DNA of 64,000 nucleotides from Brevipalpus yothersi (GCA_003956705.1 QZCP01000623.1:4096-68095), one strand, 5' to 3'. Shown: positions 1 to 12,602, counted from the stretch's first letter. Made by a program: numbers and translations. Notes: generated from the sequence alone by a model not told the origin.

Positions 1-757
1 GAGGACCTCGAGTTAGGTATTCCAGTTATGAACCCCTTGTTTGGTTGGTTTTTTTGCCAAAATAATGAACTGCTAATAGACAAATCAAATCATAGATTTT
101 CTGCAAAACATTTTTCTTCGGGATTTCCAGCACTTCTTGATGATGAGGCCCTTTATTTTCGCCTGATAGGACATTCGGCAATCTTCTTATGCTTCAGTTT
201 AGAGATTGCTTGTTTTTTCTCACTCTAAAATACTCAAAACTTGGAGCCATTTATGTCTTCTCAATCAGTTCCACTAGCGTTCTCCTACAAACAATTTCTC
301 TCTACCTTCTATTTTTCAAACCTCAAGTCATTTGCAATGACGCTTCACGAACCCCATTCATGTGGGAGACAGTGCTTATGATCTGAAATATCTTTTTCTT
401 GTAATTTGCGATGTGATCTAATTTATGATTAAAGCTTTACAAGTCATTGTTTACTTTCGATGAAAATGAAAGTTTGTCGCTCTATGAAACCCCGAAATCA
501 GCGTTCAATGAAGCTTGGTGTACTTTTTTTCGAATTTTTTAGCTCGTTAAGAGGGCTTGTGGGAATGTATCGTTTCTCGGGGGGCTCAAATGGGAAATCA
601 TCAGACAGAAATTCAAAGTTTATTAGAATAATCACGTTATAAAATATACTTCTGAGTTCATTATCTGACGAGTAGTCCTTGTATAAGACATCTAAGTAAA
701 TAGATTTCATCCAAAAGGAAGCTGTCTAGACTGTTGGTTCGATTATGCCTCGAGCAT
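1..757. other. Intergenic region 3' of UBE4B
   Basis: No convincing gene is seen. Short open frames exist on both strands but lack family resemblance, splice structure or signal peptides. The right part presumably holds the 3' untranslated region of the minus-strand UBE4B gene; a TTTATT (AATAAA on the minus strand) lies near 618. Confidence 0.5.
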
Positions 758-3700
758 TTATCCTTTGTTTCCACTATTTCCAGATGATAGCTTTTGCCTC
801 TTCCATTCTTCGATTTCTAGCTTGAGCTTCCCATCAGACACGAGCATATCTTCAGTGAGAGGCTGACGATTGAAAGGATCGGTATTTGAGTTGAGCAGAT
901 GACGAATTATTACTGATCTATCTACGACTTTGCCACTAGGTAATATCACAGGGTCCTCCATCAGTGTGTCCATGAGAGCATCTTTAAATTCTTCTGGGGC
1001 ATCGCTATAGTCAATAGTGATATTCGTCTCCCGAATTTTTTCGACATTTTTAGCCATTTCTTGAAATTGGACTATCTGAAGCTCCGTTTTGATCATTGCT
1101 CTCATCATACTTCCGACAGCATCAGCAAAGAGTTCTTTACTATATGAGCGTTCGTCTCCTGCAATTGCCTAGAAAAGAATAGGATGCAAAATGCTGTTGA
1201 TTTCAAGCACAAAAAGGAATTTGAAAAGAGTTTACCTCTGAGAATTTTTCACAATCTAGATGCAGATAAATATCTGTTAGCTGATCCAAGACTTTTTTAG
1301 GGTACCAACCGTATTTATCTGGATTCTTGACTTTAAGATTCTTGCACTTTGGACCACACAGTTGCCTCAGATTATAATTTAACATTGCAGCTAGCCTATC
1401 AATTAATTCAGGTTTATAGAAAGGTTCTTTTATCACTCGAGTGAGATGATGGAACATGTCCAATGTTTCACTGGCCAAAGTTAAATAAGATCGACATTGA
1501 CGCTCATCATTGGCCAATTGTCGTTGTCTATTTTGACGATGCTCTTGTGAAAGACTATTCCATAGGGCTTGATTTTCCATCTCATCTTGAACTTCATGGA
1601 TACGCTTGAGAGATTCCAAACTCTCGTCCAGTAGAAACGTTGTATCATTTATGAGCATATTTATGAAACGAACAAAATTATTTGTCACCGATTCAGATTT
1701 CACTGATTGCATGTAGGATGAATCTTCCCAGAATGACTTGAAAATTACGCTGATATGATAACGAATAGAAAATTTATCATAAAATTCACTGGAAGCTCCT
1801 GTTGTCTCAACATCGGTGTAGAATTTCATCAATGCGGGGGCAAGATGATCTCGAGACAGTGGATGCAAAAGTATAGAAGCGTGAAAGTTTTTTGTGAAAG
1901 GATGGAGTACGGGTGAGGAGACGAAAAGTACTTCAATGAGCTTTGCAATCAGATAAGGGTTGGCGATATAGTTTGAGGAGCAGATGAAAACGATAATGAA
2001 AGTCGCGATATCTTCACTATGAAGATTCGATTCGATCACCGCCGGAACATAATTTACAGTGAAAAGAAGGAAATCGGCAATGTCATCCACATACCACTCA
2101 GGATAGGCGGCGAAAACTTTGGGAACTTCCGAGCGAAGAGGTAGCTCGATAGAGTAAGTTCCTGGACTACACCCAACACTCTTGAGCATAAGCTTCATCA
2201 CTCTGGAGTAGAAAGATAGACAGTTCCCAAGCAATTGTTGATCAAGTATAGCGGCATCAGCACAGACTTTGGCTTTTACTAGACGCCGAGCTTGTTCTCT
2301 CCAACGCTTTATGGCCATCTTGTTTCTCCTAGCATCAGTAGGGTTATTTATCCAGGTAGCTTCGATTGAATGCAATTCATCCGCGATGCGATTGTACTCT
2401 GAGATTGTTCGCTTACGTCGATGATACTTTCGGATACATGATATTATACTAAGGTGATGGCAGTCCAAACATAGAAAGAAACATTCTGTATTAAATTTGG
2501 GTTCATTACTGTTAGCTTCCTCAATAGAGTTGACCTCTTCTTGTTGCCATTTGGTAGCCTCAGGAGCTGTCATCCTTAGGCGAGTTTCATCTGACTTGAC
2601 CAGAACCCTACTTGATGTTAGGAAAGGATAATAAAGATTTATCTTGTCCATCTTAATCTTCTCTGATAGACTCTGGAGAACTGATAGTAAGTTGAGCATA
2701 AAACCATCAGGCGACAAAGTCTTCTCATCTGATTGCATTTGAGCTTTCTTTTCGTTTCTTCTTAGAGCTTCTGTGAGGTAGTTCATAGCGTTTTCACGGC
2801 TGTTACGATTCACTAGAATGGCATAGAAAACGCGAAATAGTTCTTTTCGAATGTCACACAAATTGTTTTGCAAATAATGATTCACACTGCGTACTGCTTC
2901 TTGATTTATCGGATTGCCTTCGTAATACCTGTCGACAACTTTGGGCTGGGTAATGGGAAAAGAAAAGAGAGAAAGAGATCAGAGTTGTAGTTTTCATTGG
3001 GTTAGCTCCAGAACGGGAAGCAACAGAACTCAAGTGAGAACCAAAATATGTAAAGAAAATACTCACATCATCCTCAGCAAATACAGAGAGACGTAAAAAA
3101 GGAGCCATGAAAGACAGCTTGGCAAACTCTCTACCAGGCGAATTAGTGATTGGTTCAGGGAGCCAGTTTTTCATCCTCACTAACTGAAAATAGAGATTAG
3201 GTTATTACTCTCAAATTTCCTTCATATGATATCATGGAGAAAAAAAAATTATTATTAAAAAGAGAGAAGGGTATTCGCACCAGATTACATATAGGACGAT
3301 TTTGGCCTATCCTTATATCACATAATTCAGTGAGAGCACGTAAGGCCAACATGTAGTTTGAAAAGGTGATACTACAAAATTGTTCCATCTCTTGCCACAA
3401 GGAAGAAAGAAGTGGTTCGAACACGATCGTGAAGTTACTGTCATCTTCACCTTCAGTGCACGTGCTGCTTATCAAATTAAAAATGAAATCTGTTGGCCAA
3501 TTTTGGTTGAGAACAAAGGGTAGTAGAGGTGAGGTTAGACTGCTGGTACAATCGATTTGTGGATAAAATGCGTCCGTCAACAGTAGAATGGAGAAATGGA
3601 CACATTGAGAGCTTATCTCATTGATGAGTTGTGAGGCTTGGGCAAATGGTTGTAGAGAGGAACTCTTTTCCAATAGTTGAGCAGAGCGATGATGACTATC

Positions 3701-4339
3701 CACCAAGAACCTTAGGGTGATGATAGCGAGATTTTTACTTTCCATTATTTCTTTTGAGAAACTGGCCCCCTGATTTGAGCTATGGACAAGGCTAGTACCA
3801 TTTGCATCGGTTGGCAGTGATGATGAAAGGCTAAATTTTTCTGCCACTCTCATGGATGCATCAGGTTGATTTGAGGAAGAAATGAATTCACCAATGATGT
3901 CCATGAAAATAGCTTCAATAATGCTCATATAGCCGGCCATATCGTCACTCTTTAAATATTCATTGAACGGTTCTCGTTCCACAAAATTTAATTTCTCCAA
4001 TTCAACGCCAAGCGTTTTGGCAACAATTGTTTGGAGTAATTCACCCATGGCCGACATACACAATTTTGAGGCTGATCTCTTATCGGTTGCGTTTTGACCT
4101 CCAATAATGGTTCCTATTCCTGGTCCAGAACAAAGATCGGGATTAGCTGAACACAGGCTGTTACCATTTTCACTACAATCGTAGTCATCACTTTTAGATA
4201 ATTCGGATGATCCAATACTGGAATCTCGTTGTCTCTTGAGGGATTCTTCAGCACGATTAACAACATTATCATCCGTTTCCATTCCCTCTAATTTTTCCAT
4301 ATCAACATCAGCATCCACCTCGTGACCACTTTCTTCCAT
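758..4339 (-). CDS. UBE4B: Ubiquitin conjugation factor E4 B (Ufd2 family), 4 exons
   Basis: Exons on the minus strand are 4339-3281, 3183-3067, 2945-1236 and 1168-758, all with GT-AG introns, giving 1098 residues in frame. The family are U-box E3/E4 enzymes that extend ubiquitin chains on substrates in the cytosol and nucleus, working with Cdc48/p97. The C-terminal U-box is plain: the last ~80 residues carry DALMDTLMEDPVILPSGKVV followed by DRSVIIRHLL and DPFNRQPL. The Ufd2 core is also recognisable at the exon 2 region (MKNWLPEPITNSPGREFAK, then FLRLSVFAEDD). The N-terminal ~130 residues are acidic and low in complexity, as is common in this family. The start MEESGHEVD is the first in-frame ATG. 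The length is close to that of animal Ufd2 proteins. No defect is seen. Confidence 0.95.
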
Positions 4340-6228
4340 CGTATTTTTCGGTCAACACTGTTCGCGATCACTTTAACCTCGATAAGAATTGAAATTCACA
4401 CCAATTGATGGAGCACACAGACAGAAAGACTGCAAACTAATCACACACTGTTAAAGAATCACGACAATCACCGCAATCTAAACAACCAACTAATCTGCTA
4501 GTCACTGTCTTCACTGTTTATCCCTTCTCTTCTTCCTTCACTATTGCAATCAGCTTGAAAAAAAAAAATCAAAACACACACACAAACAGTGAAGCCAGTT
4601 GATGATTAATACAAGCTGACTAATGTAAGCCACAGCGCGCATCATTCAATTTTCTTTCTCACAATCAATTCGATCTCGATTAGCTGATTATCATTTCCCC
4701 ATCATTGGACATTGTGGCTAATAAAATGGTGGATAGTGATGAATCACTTGATGGTATGGGAAAGGAAGTCAAGATCTTTTAACTTTCGTGGAGGTCAGAG
4801 TAGATGAGAGATCATAGATGAGGGCAAAATTTCCAAATTTTCACTCGGTAGTAGTCACTAGGTATTGGTAATGATTCCTTAATTTTTCAATTTTTACGAA
4901 CACAATTCTGATAGAAAATATGTCTTAGGAGATATCGAATTTTTGAGTTTATCAAAAATCATCAATGGAACCTGTCTGCCAGAGATTGAGAAGGTTCAGT
5001 TTATTTTACGATGTTTTGTTTGAATAAAAAATTTTTTCTTCCCAAAATTATCGCTTATGTGAATTTTTCCTTCGATCTTTGAGAAGTTGATTTGATACCT
5101 TTCAGCTAGTCAGAGATGATTTTCATTAAAGAATTCACCTCTCATCAATACTAAATGGATATTCTACCTCTAAAATCAGATTGATATAATGTTTTAGTCA
5201 GCCTTCCTGCTTCAAGATAAGATTTGTATTGAATTGGATGAAATTCGTGTCAGATGGTTGCCCTTCGAAATGATTATATTTCTGCGATCCAATATCAGAT
5301 GATTAATCAAAGTTTCCCAATAAATCATAGTAAATAATAACTTTCGAAATTTTCACAGAATTAATTAGATTGGAATAAGAGAGTTCAGATGAGCCACTTG
5401 CTTATGATCTTGTGGGAAAAACATGATATCTTCAAGAAAATGATTGAGAAGACAAGATTGAGAAATGGTGAATTTAGGCATGAGCAATTTTTCTAATCAA
5501 TTTTCAATTAGAACTAGGGCTATTCTCTAATTACATTGATGAAGAATTTTGTTTAAAAAATTCTTGAAATTTTAGAATATAGGGATGGAAAAATAATCCC
5601 ACAGTAAGCATTCTGTAACTACTATTCGATTAATTAGGAGAGTTTCAGAAGTCTGAAAAATACTCTTCCCCATTTCTAAGAGCAATATCAATATCGATTT
5701 CAAACTGATTTACTGCCAAAGTCTATTATAATTGAAATTTTTTCAAATATTAATTCAATTTTCGAGATTTTCATCGATCGACAGCTAAAAAAAATATCCA
5801 ATTCCAACAATACAATGTATAAGCCGAAATAGCTTACTAAAAACTCATAATCACTTCCTAGTAAGCCATGGGAAATGGCGAAATTTTCAAAATGAATTGT
5901 CCATCAAATTTCGCTCTTTTGGTCTTCCCATGATTTAGTAGGTCAAATATGATGATAATTATCTGAATTGTAAAAGTTTCCATCAAAAAATGAATCATCA
6001 AAACTCGAAAGAATGCTGGTCGCGCCACCGTTACTTTTCCTCTCTCTTTCTCTTTCTCTCTCTCTTTTCATCTCTCTTTTCATCTCTCTCTCTCTCCCTC
6101 TCAATAACAGTACATCAATACTCGTGGTGTAATCATTTCATATGTATCTATCTTTCGGTGTCATCAAGATAATTTCAAATGTTTGAAGACCGAAAATATC
6201 TGAAATGATCCAATGTGGAACATTTCAG
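4340..6228. other. AT-rich intergenic region
   Basis: It lies between the UBE4B start and the first recognised exon of the PDZ gene, so it should hold the UBE4B promoter and the missing 5' exon(s) of the PDZ gene. I could not pick out a coding exon. The sequence is AT-rich with many short inverted AATT-type motifs and one pyrimidine-rich tract near its right end. Confidence 0.4.
6038..6102 (+). repeat. Pyrimidine-rich (CTCT/CTTT) low-complexity tract
   Basis: About 65 bases made almost only of C and T, in imperfect CTCTCTTT units. Similar tracts recur across the window in introns and spacers. Confidence 0.8.
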
Positions 6229-6986
6229 GATCATCCGACAAGTTCTCGTTCCTCCAACGAATCAGCGTTAACACTTCGATCAGAGGAAGATAATCGTCGT
6301 CGTACAATAATAATCGAGCGCAAAAACAATTCCTTTGGCTTCACTCTCCAGGTAAGATGATAATAATGACTTCCAATGCTTCGATGATATCCTCAGATAT
6401 CATTCCAGTGTGAACATTTATTTTTCTCGTAGCTTATTTGAAATATCTAAATTCTAATAATCTATCTGAATTTATCTGAATTAATCATCCCTTTCGAAAT
6501 ATCGTAGGCTAATCATAACCGAATTCCATTTAATTTCATCTACAGACATACGGAATCCAGCATTACAATGAGGGATCAGTTGAACTTCTCACCTATGTAG
6601 ATCATGTAAGTGAAGATGGGCCCGCTTTTCGGGCAGGAATGCGACCAGGAGATGTTATTTTATCTATTAATGGACAAGACATGGAGAAAGCTGATCATCG
6701 GACATTAGTTCGCTGTATCAAAGGGTGTACCAAAACTATGAGATTAGTGTTACTTTTTGAGGATTGTGTCCGAAAAGTAGATCTTCATATGAGATTATTC
6801 AAGCTCAAGGTAGGTCTATTTTCATGAACATTCATCTCTTATGTGACATGTTTGAATTGTAATTACTTAATCAATTTTCTAATTTCTAATTTGTAGCATC
6901 TTCTACAAGAGAAGATCTCAGAATACGACAGATTGACGGAGAGAGAGAATCAATTATCCGGATCTGAAAAGAGTCTTACCAGTTGA
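6229..6986 (+). CDS. Tamalin/CYTIP-like PDZ scaffold protein, 3' exons (5' end not resolved)
   Basis: Three coding exons are clear: 6229-6351, 6546-6809 and 6897-6986, each with good acceptors and GTAAG/GTAGG donors. They encode one PDZ domain: the carboxylate-binding region reads NNSFGFTLQTYGIQHY, then VELLTYVDHVSEDGPAFRAG and MRPGDVILSINGQ. It ends with a short coiled-coil-like tail (HLLQEKISEYDRLTEREN). The spacing between FGFTLQ and the long second strand resembles tamalin (GRASP) and CYTIP, which link cytohesins and other receptors at membranes. This is a resemblance by eye. The first exon shown opens with an acceptor (CATTTCAG), so at least one upstream exon with the start codon lies in 4.4-6.2 kb or further off. 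The stop at 6984-6986 ends the frame. Confidence 0.75.
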
Positions 6987-7246
6987 CAGCATCTTCTTGT
7001 GCAATCCTTCATGTGCAAACACAAGCCAATTCCCTTTCAAATCATTCCAGTAATCATGACCTCATGAAAGCTTAATCAATTCTATTCATTCATGACTGTT
7101 GCTGACATTAAAAAAAGTGATTGATTGTTTATATCAGCCGTCTTGAGCAATTTTATCTCACCCAATTAGCGAGTGATCAATAGAGAGTAGTTGGCTTGAG
7201 AAGGAATTTTAACATAGGATAAAAAGGTAATAAAAAATTTTGAAAA

Positions 7247-8410
7247 TTACATCAGTTCGCTGGGAGTTTCGGTGGTAGATGTTGTGGTAGGATTGATGCG
7301 GAAAAGGTTTCTAAGATTTGTGATGGGAATTCGACTAAAATTGATCTGCCATCTTGATCGCTGGCGATTTGGAGTCTTCTTTTCACTACTTTCTTCCGAA
7401 GAATTGTTACCAGACATTTTATTATTATTCTCAGCTGAGGAAGAAGTTTGGCTTTCAGACTGAGGATTGTCGACCTGGAATGCGGGACCAGTCATCGGTC
7501 CATAATAAGGTTGATTCAGAAAATTGTACCAACCATTCATATTCATCGGTGATTCCATTGGATTAACTCGTGTCATCATCACTGGTGAAGGATTCATTGG
7601 AGCCATCGAATGATAAGGATGAGGATGCATTCTACCCGAAACTGGTGCAACATTGGATGCAGCCCATTCTGGTCCCTGATAGGCAGTCCACATGGCATGA
7701 GGATGTGCTCTTGGCATTGTGTATGCATGACCATAGCCATAATCACTTCCACTGATTTCTGGATCATTTCTTTTCAATGGATTCCATTGAGCTTGAGGAC
7801 TGAAAACTTTCTTCATGAAAGGATGACTGGTTGGTGAATCCTGAGGATTTGCGTTGGGCATTTGATCAACGTTCAACGATCTTGTTTCTCTTCTCATCAA
7901 GTATCGAGGATGATGATGATGTATGGGCTGAATTGGTGGAGGAGCGACAAAGTGATGATGTTGACCTGAGCCAGCAGAAACCATATGCTCCACTGGTACA
8001 CCATTATCTGGACGATAATTGGTATAGATTCGACCATCTTTACCACGGAAAGTGTATGGATTGATCATATGGCCGACATCACTTTTGTAAAAGTATTCGT
8101 TCACCTTGGCTTCTCTTTGCTGTAAAGCATGAGCTGAAACTGCGGAAGGGTGTTGTGACCCTTCATGATGATTATGCACTGGATTGCGACCATCTCTCAT
8201 AACCATATCGAACCCTAAATCAGCAGCTCTTTGTTTAACTAGATGATGTGGTGAAGACATATGCATCAGCTTTTCCTGGAATTGCTGCATCATTTCCCGA
8301 TTCTCTTCGTCACAACCACATACTTCATCAGGACCATCATGTCCTGGCTTAGCTGCACTAGCGATTGTTAAAGTGAAAAGAATGACGATACACACAGAAA
8401 ACGAACACAT
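7247..8410 (-). CDS. Secreted His/Met/Pro-rich protein of unknown function
   Basis: A single-exon frame of 387 residues. The start is the ATG at 8410 (MCSFSVCIVIL). A signal peptide is visible: a hydrophobic run CIVILFTLTIASA followed by a likely cleavage before KPGHDG. The mature chain begins with a short CGC motif and is otherwise rich in His, Met, Pro, Asn and Ser, with histidine clusters (QHHHF, PIHHHHPRY) and many MHPHPYHSM-like stretches. It has an SSEESSEKK segment near the C-terminus and a Thr-rich tail. There are no membrane segments after the signal peptide. The composition would suit metal binding or an extracellular matrix or secretion role, but nothing in the sequence proves this. 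I do not recognise the family; it may be lineage-specific. Confidence 0.75.
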   Translation of the reverse strand: MCSFSVCIVILFTLTIASAAKPGHDGPDEVCGCDEENREMMQQFQEKLMHMSSPHHLVKQRAADLGFDMVMRDGRNPVHNHHEGSQHPSAVSAHALQQREAKVNEYFYKSDVGHMINPYTFRGKDGRIYTNYRPDNGVPVEHMVSAGSGQHHHFVAPPPIQPIHHHHPRYLMRRETRSLNVDQMPNANPQDSPTSHPFMKKVFSPQAQWNPLKRNDPEISGSDYGYGHAYTMPRAHPHAMWTAYQGPEWAASNVAPVSGRMHPHPYHSMAPMNPSPVMMTRVNPMESPMNMNGWYNFLNQPYYGPMTGPAFQVDNPQSESQTSSSAENNNKMSGNNSSEESSEKKTPNRQRSRWQINFSRIPITNLRNLFRINPTTTSTTETPSELM

Positions 8411-8669
8411 TTTCACTATTTGAATGAAATGATGTGAGAAAAATAATCCAAAGTTTTTTTCAGTTGTTTTTGCAGTTGTTATGTGATGATGGACGATAAG
8501 TGATGGCTACGTTTTGTTGGATAGTTGAAAATAAGTGTCAACATGTAAGAGCACCTTTACCACTGTTAGAGATCATGAAAATTTTTCGTTAGCATTTCAG
8601 AAGATAAAACTTGTGACTTATCCTTTTCGCAGTCGAAAGTCGAAAGTGGCATGCATCGAACAATGAAAG

Positions 8670-8679
8670 TATTTAAATA
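8670..8679. promoter_or_regulatory. Possible TATA-like element TATTTAAATA
   Basis: A perfect palindrome about 260 bases upstream of the minus-strand secreted-protein start. If used on the minus strand it would place transcription start near 8640 and leave a ~230-base 5' UTR. Being palindromic, it could equally serve the plus strand. A chance AT-rich match is not excluded. Confidence 0.3.
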
Positions 8680-11340
8680 GATTGTTGGAAGTGTGAGGGA
8701 GAGAGTATAGAGACATCAGATTCAATCGTTGAATGAAGCGTATCAGGCTTGGAAAGTGTGAAAAACTTTTCACTATACAGTAAAGTGTGAGAGTAAATGC
8801 AAACGACTTCTTTATGGCTTCTATGTTTTCTCCATGTACGCATCAATCATTTCATGTTCAACCGCTACTGTTCGATACTTCATTAAGGATCAGTTTCGAT
8901 TTTCTTTTACGCTTGTTGATCTTGGATGTCATTATCACTTTGCAAGTAAGAACTTTCGTCAATGAAGATCGAGAGCAGGGAGGGAATTCGGGATTAGCAT
9001 CCCAAAAGTCGGCATGATCGGCTTGGATCAGTTTATTGGATTCCCGCGATCCAAAAGATGTGGAGGGCTCAGTTGGTTAGTTATTCGGTTGTTACCAAAC
9101 TTGCCTTGCTTGATTGCCTCTTTAATGCGAGTACATCGTACACAAATAAGGTCAAGCAAACGGCGCCGGGACACAGCTCATGGACCTGACATTGTGAGTG
9201 GATTCCAATATTTTTACTTTCTCCCCTATTCCTGTGGAGAAGGTAGATTTCCGATTAAATCAGTTGCTACAGGTTGGTATGAATCATTGATGAATGGTGG
9301 ATGATTTGTTCCACGTTTCATCGTTGCACCGCTTCCGTGGACATGTTGGAAGGAGATGAAATCAAATGATGTTATCATAACATTTTCATTCATGTGTTTG
9401 ATCATATCCTGAGGAATGTGTAGAATTAATTTTCAGGTACTCATTGAGATGTTCTTGATCCACAAATTTCATTCGATTTGCGATTCCAGAGGCTTTGGCG
9501 ACAAGGGAGTAAAGCATTTCACACACCGTTGCTTATGAGAAATTTTCAAAATAATTAACAATTCATTCACTTGAGCTTCCCTCAACAACATCGCCACACA
9601 CCTCGTACTTATTGTATTTTGACAGCAACAAAAATTTTTACCGCAAAACTTTTGCGGTCACTTCACCCAACACAAACAGTTGATCAAACTTTTATTTTCA
9701 GCTTTTCAACGAACTCGAATGACGATGAGCGACTACTCTGCCAGTTACGATAATCATTTAACTAGTATCACTGACTTGCCAGAAACTGAAACAAATATCA
9801 GTCGGCCATGATAGTTAGGTCAAAAAGTACTCCTCCGGTTTGAATTTTGACGATGATCAGAGCAAATTGGACATCATCCAATTCTTCCACTCTATCTGAT
9901 TGTGTATCTATTGATCGAGTTGATTTCAAACGGAAATCAACTCAAATTGTTTTGACTAACAACGGAGATTCTTGAGTTAAAAAACTTTAAAGAACAAATT
10001 GCGAGAACTCAATGAAGGATCAGAATGTACTACTTTTACTTTCTCTTACGAGTCATTGCAAGAGAAAGCTGATGATTTATCTTATTCATAATAATCAAGG
10101 AGTTGAGGAGAATTAAAATTTGTTGGTAATCTATGGAATTCTCCCTAGCTGAATACTTTAAATAGCTAAATGATCCCTACTATTGAATAAGAGTCATGAA
10201 AATCAGCCATTCAGAAAGTTCTAATAAGTTAGTGTGGATAATTTTATTAAACGCCTAATATTGATAACTTTTCTCTCGTCCTTTTATCAATATCTATCTC
10301 AGCAAACCGAATTAAGGCGTTTGTTTAAGAGAAAAGTTTTCGATAAGATCAACTAACACTTGTATATGGATGTGGGAGTGTGTAAATTACTCTTTCAAGT
10401 TCAAGATATTCTCTCTTTTATGCTCATAATTTTGTACTTGCAAATTGATTGAGAATAACATGGTCAATTATTTAACGTGCCTCCAACGGTAGTCATTGAT
10501 GAAGCAAATTCTGCTGTCAAATGCTGTATACCTTGCAACAGCATTTGATATTCTTATGATTGTAGATATTTAAAATAGCCTGGAGGAGTAATGAAAGAAA
10601 GAATAAGAACGCCGAATCGATGAGAAGACTGAATATTGCGTGTTTCATTTGCATGAAGCAAATTACTTGATTCTTGAACTTGTAAAGTTAATCTATCATT
10701 TCGATGAGGAGAATAAATAGCTCAACAATCGTTCATGGATACATGGAACGAAATGATGCTTAGAATTGGATGATTTTTAATGAAAAATAAGGTTTTCGAT
10801 GATAAGAAGAAACGATCATCAAGGGCACTCAAAAAAATATTCATCCAATATTTTTTGAATTCTGATTAATTCCACTGCAAACATTAGCCCCCCAACCAAC
10901 TAAAGTCAACGACTCATAAATTCATTCATTCTAATACATTGGACAGTTTCATTCCACCAACACATGAGATTTATTTCATTTCTCGAAAAAGAATGCAAAA
11001 TTTTTGATTCGCACACAATTTCCACTGTCCAACATGATAGAAGAAACATAGATCCAAGAAAATCAAAAAAATTGGGGTGTTCATACATTTCCTCGTTCGC
11101 ACCTGTTAATGTTCGAGTCCAGTCTTGTTAATGGTCTGATCGCTTAATCCAAACAAGTGTACAAACTGTTTGTAATCGAGTTTGCAAATTCCTTTCCTCT
11201 TTTCGACTGATATCCCGATACTTTGATTTTTTATACTCATTTCTTCGGCTATCGCTTTCACAATCACTCCCTTCAATTCAATTGATCCTTCGAAATGTTT
11301 CAAGGCTGACTTCGCCCGTCGCTGGACTCGCCCTCACTAC
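8680..11340. other. Intergenic region with no assigned gene
   Basis: Short frames on both strands (for example 9014-9304 with a true ATG, 96 residues, containing the basic cluster SSKRRRD) show no recognisable family. GTAAGA and GTGAGT donor-like sites occur at about 8945 and 9196, so a small spliced gene at 8.8-9.4 kb cannot be ruled out. The rest of the interval is AT-rich and looks non-coding. Confidence 0.35.
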
Positions 11341-11347
11341 TATATAA
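11341..11347 (+). promoter_or_regulatory. TATA box of glycine-rich protein gene
   Basis: TATATAA lies 92 bases upstream of the ATG at 11433. A TCATCT start-like site follows about 30 bases downstream, the expected TATA-to-initiator spacing. This fits a strongly regulated structural gene. Confidence 0.65.
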
Positions 11348-11432
11348 GAGTCCGTCCATTCGTTCTGGAGTCATCTGTTCGTTCTAATTTGATTAATAAA
11401 GTGACTCCAACCAAACCAATCAACAAACCAAA

Positions 11433-12602
11433 ATGAATTCCTTCATCTGTGTTGCTCTCTTCGCTATAATCGCTGCCGTCTCTGCCACTGGCTTGATGGG
11501 TGGTTATGGTGGCTATGGTGGTTATGGATATGGAGGACATGGTGGATACCATGGAGGAATTGTCCCACTTGCCAGCAAATCCCTTGGAGCTCCAGTTGTT
11601 GCGACCTACGCGAAAATCAGGTAAGAGCGAAGATTGTAATATTAACATTCATAACGTGATCAAAATAATAGGTAAGATTCGTGAACATTTATGTGTCGAT
11701 TTATCGTGTATATATGTGAGTCCGTTTAGTGAACCGTTTAAAAAATTAAGACAATGATAAAGATGTTTCTACAACGTGAATCGGCCTTAATAAGTTTTTT
11801 AGTGAAGTTTCGGGCAATTTTTCGTTCTTCAAACTCACTGAACATATCTTGGGTTTCAAAAGTTTTATAAGTTGTGAATGAATCAGCCAGCAGAAATTTC
11901 TATCTTGAACTCACTCAATAGAAATACCCATCTACTAATGAATTTTATCATCTTCCAATGACAGTGGATACAGCCACCCAGCTACCATTGGTCACGGCTA
12001 TGGAGGCTATGGTAAGTAGATTCGATTCTTTCTTGTGATCTGAATATGTCTGTAAATTCTGAACCAAATTTGAGTTGGACCAATGGTGAAATTTTGTTGA
12101 ATATTAATTCAAAAATATTCTTGATTGAAAATTTGTAGGCTATGGAGGATATGGTCATGGAGGTTATGGAGGTTACGGAGCCGGTCTCGTTGGATCTTAT
12201 GGCGGTAAGTTAGCATTTCTAACGATTTTCAGTAATGATGATTTCGGTGATAGTGATAGTGATAGTAATAGTAATAGTAATAGATATTTTCGAAAGTTCC
12301 ACGATACATGATTATTGATCCAGTGAATTTTGGATAGTGTCTGATATTTTCTCTGTCAAACTAGCATCGAGTCCTCTATGAATTGGAAAAGTAGAAGATT
12401 TAGCGTATTGTGTAACTTATTGAATACAAGACAATTAATGGTTCTTCCACTTTTCCAAATAATTTTTCTAGGCTATGGTCTTGGCGGCTATGGAGGTATC
12501 ATCGGTGGTCTTGGAGGCTATGGAGGTTATGGTCTCGGAGGCTATGGAGGCTATGGAGGCTACGGCAAAGGAATGGACTACGGCTATGGTGGTCACTATT
12601 AA
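11433..12602 (+). CDS. Glycine/tyrosine-rich secreted protein (cuticular type), 4 exons
   Basis: Exons 11433-11620, 11965-12011, 12139-12204 and 12472-12602 join in frame to 143 residues. A signal peptide opens the protein (MNSFICVALFAIIAAVSATG), followed by repeats of GGYGG, GYGGHGG and GGYGLGG type and ending GYGGHY. A short non-repeat region (IVPLASKSLGAPVVATYAKI) at the end of exon 1 has the Ala/Val/Pro flavour of arthropod cuticle proteins. Glycine/tyrosine-rich secreted proteins of this kind are common as cuticle or egg-shell structural parts in arthropods; the exact role is inferred. Introns 2 and 3 both fall after the first base of a Gly codon within the repeats, so the 66-base exon 3 is symmetrical. 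A TATA box lies upstream and AATAAA at 12828. Confidence 0.85.
12248..12283 (+). repeat. Hexanucleotide repeat (GATAGT)n/(AATAGT)n
   Basis: Three GATAGT-type units followed by about three AATAGT units in the third intron of the glycine-rich gene. A simple microsatellite. Confidence 0.8.

Noticed and set aside
7272..8064. Plus-strand frames opposite the His/Met-rich gene
   Set aside because: Antisense shadows of a clear secreted-protein frame with a signal peptide on the minus strand.
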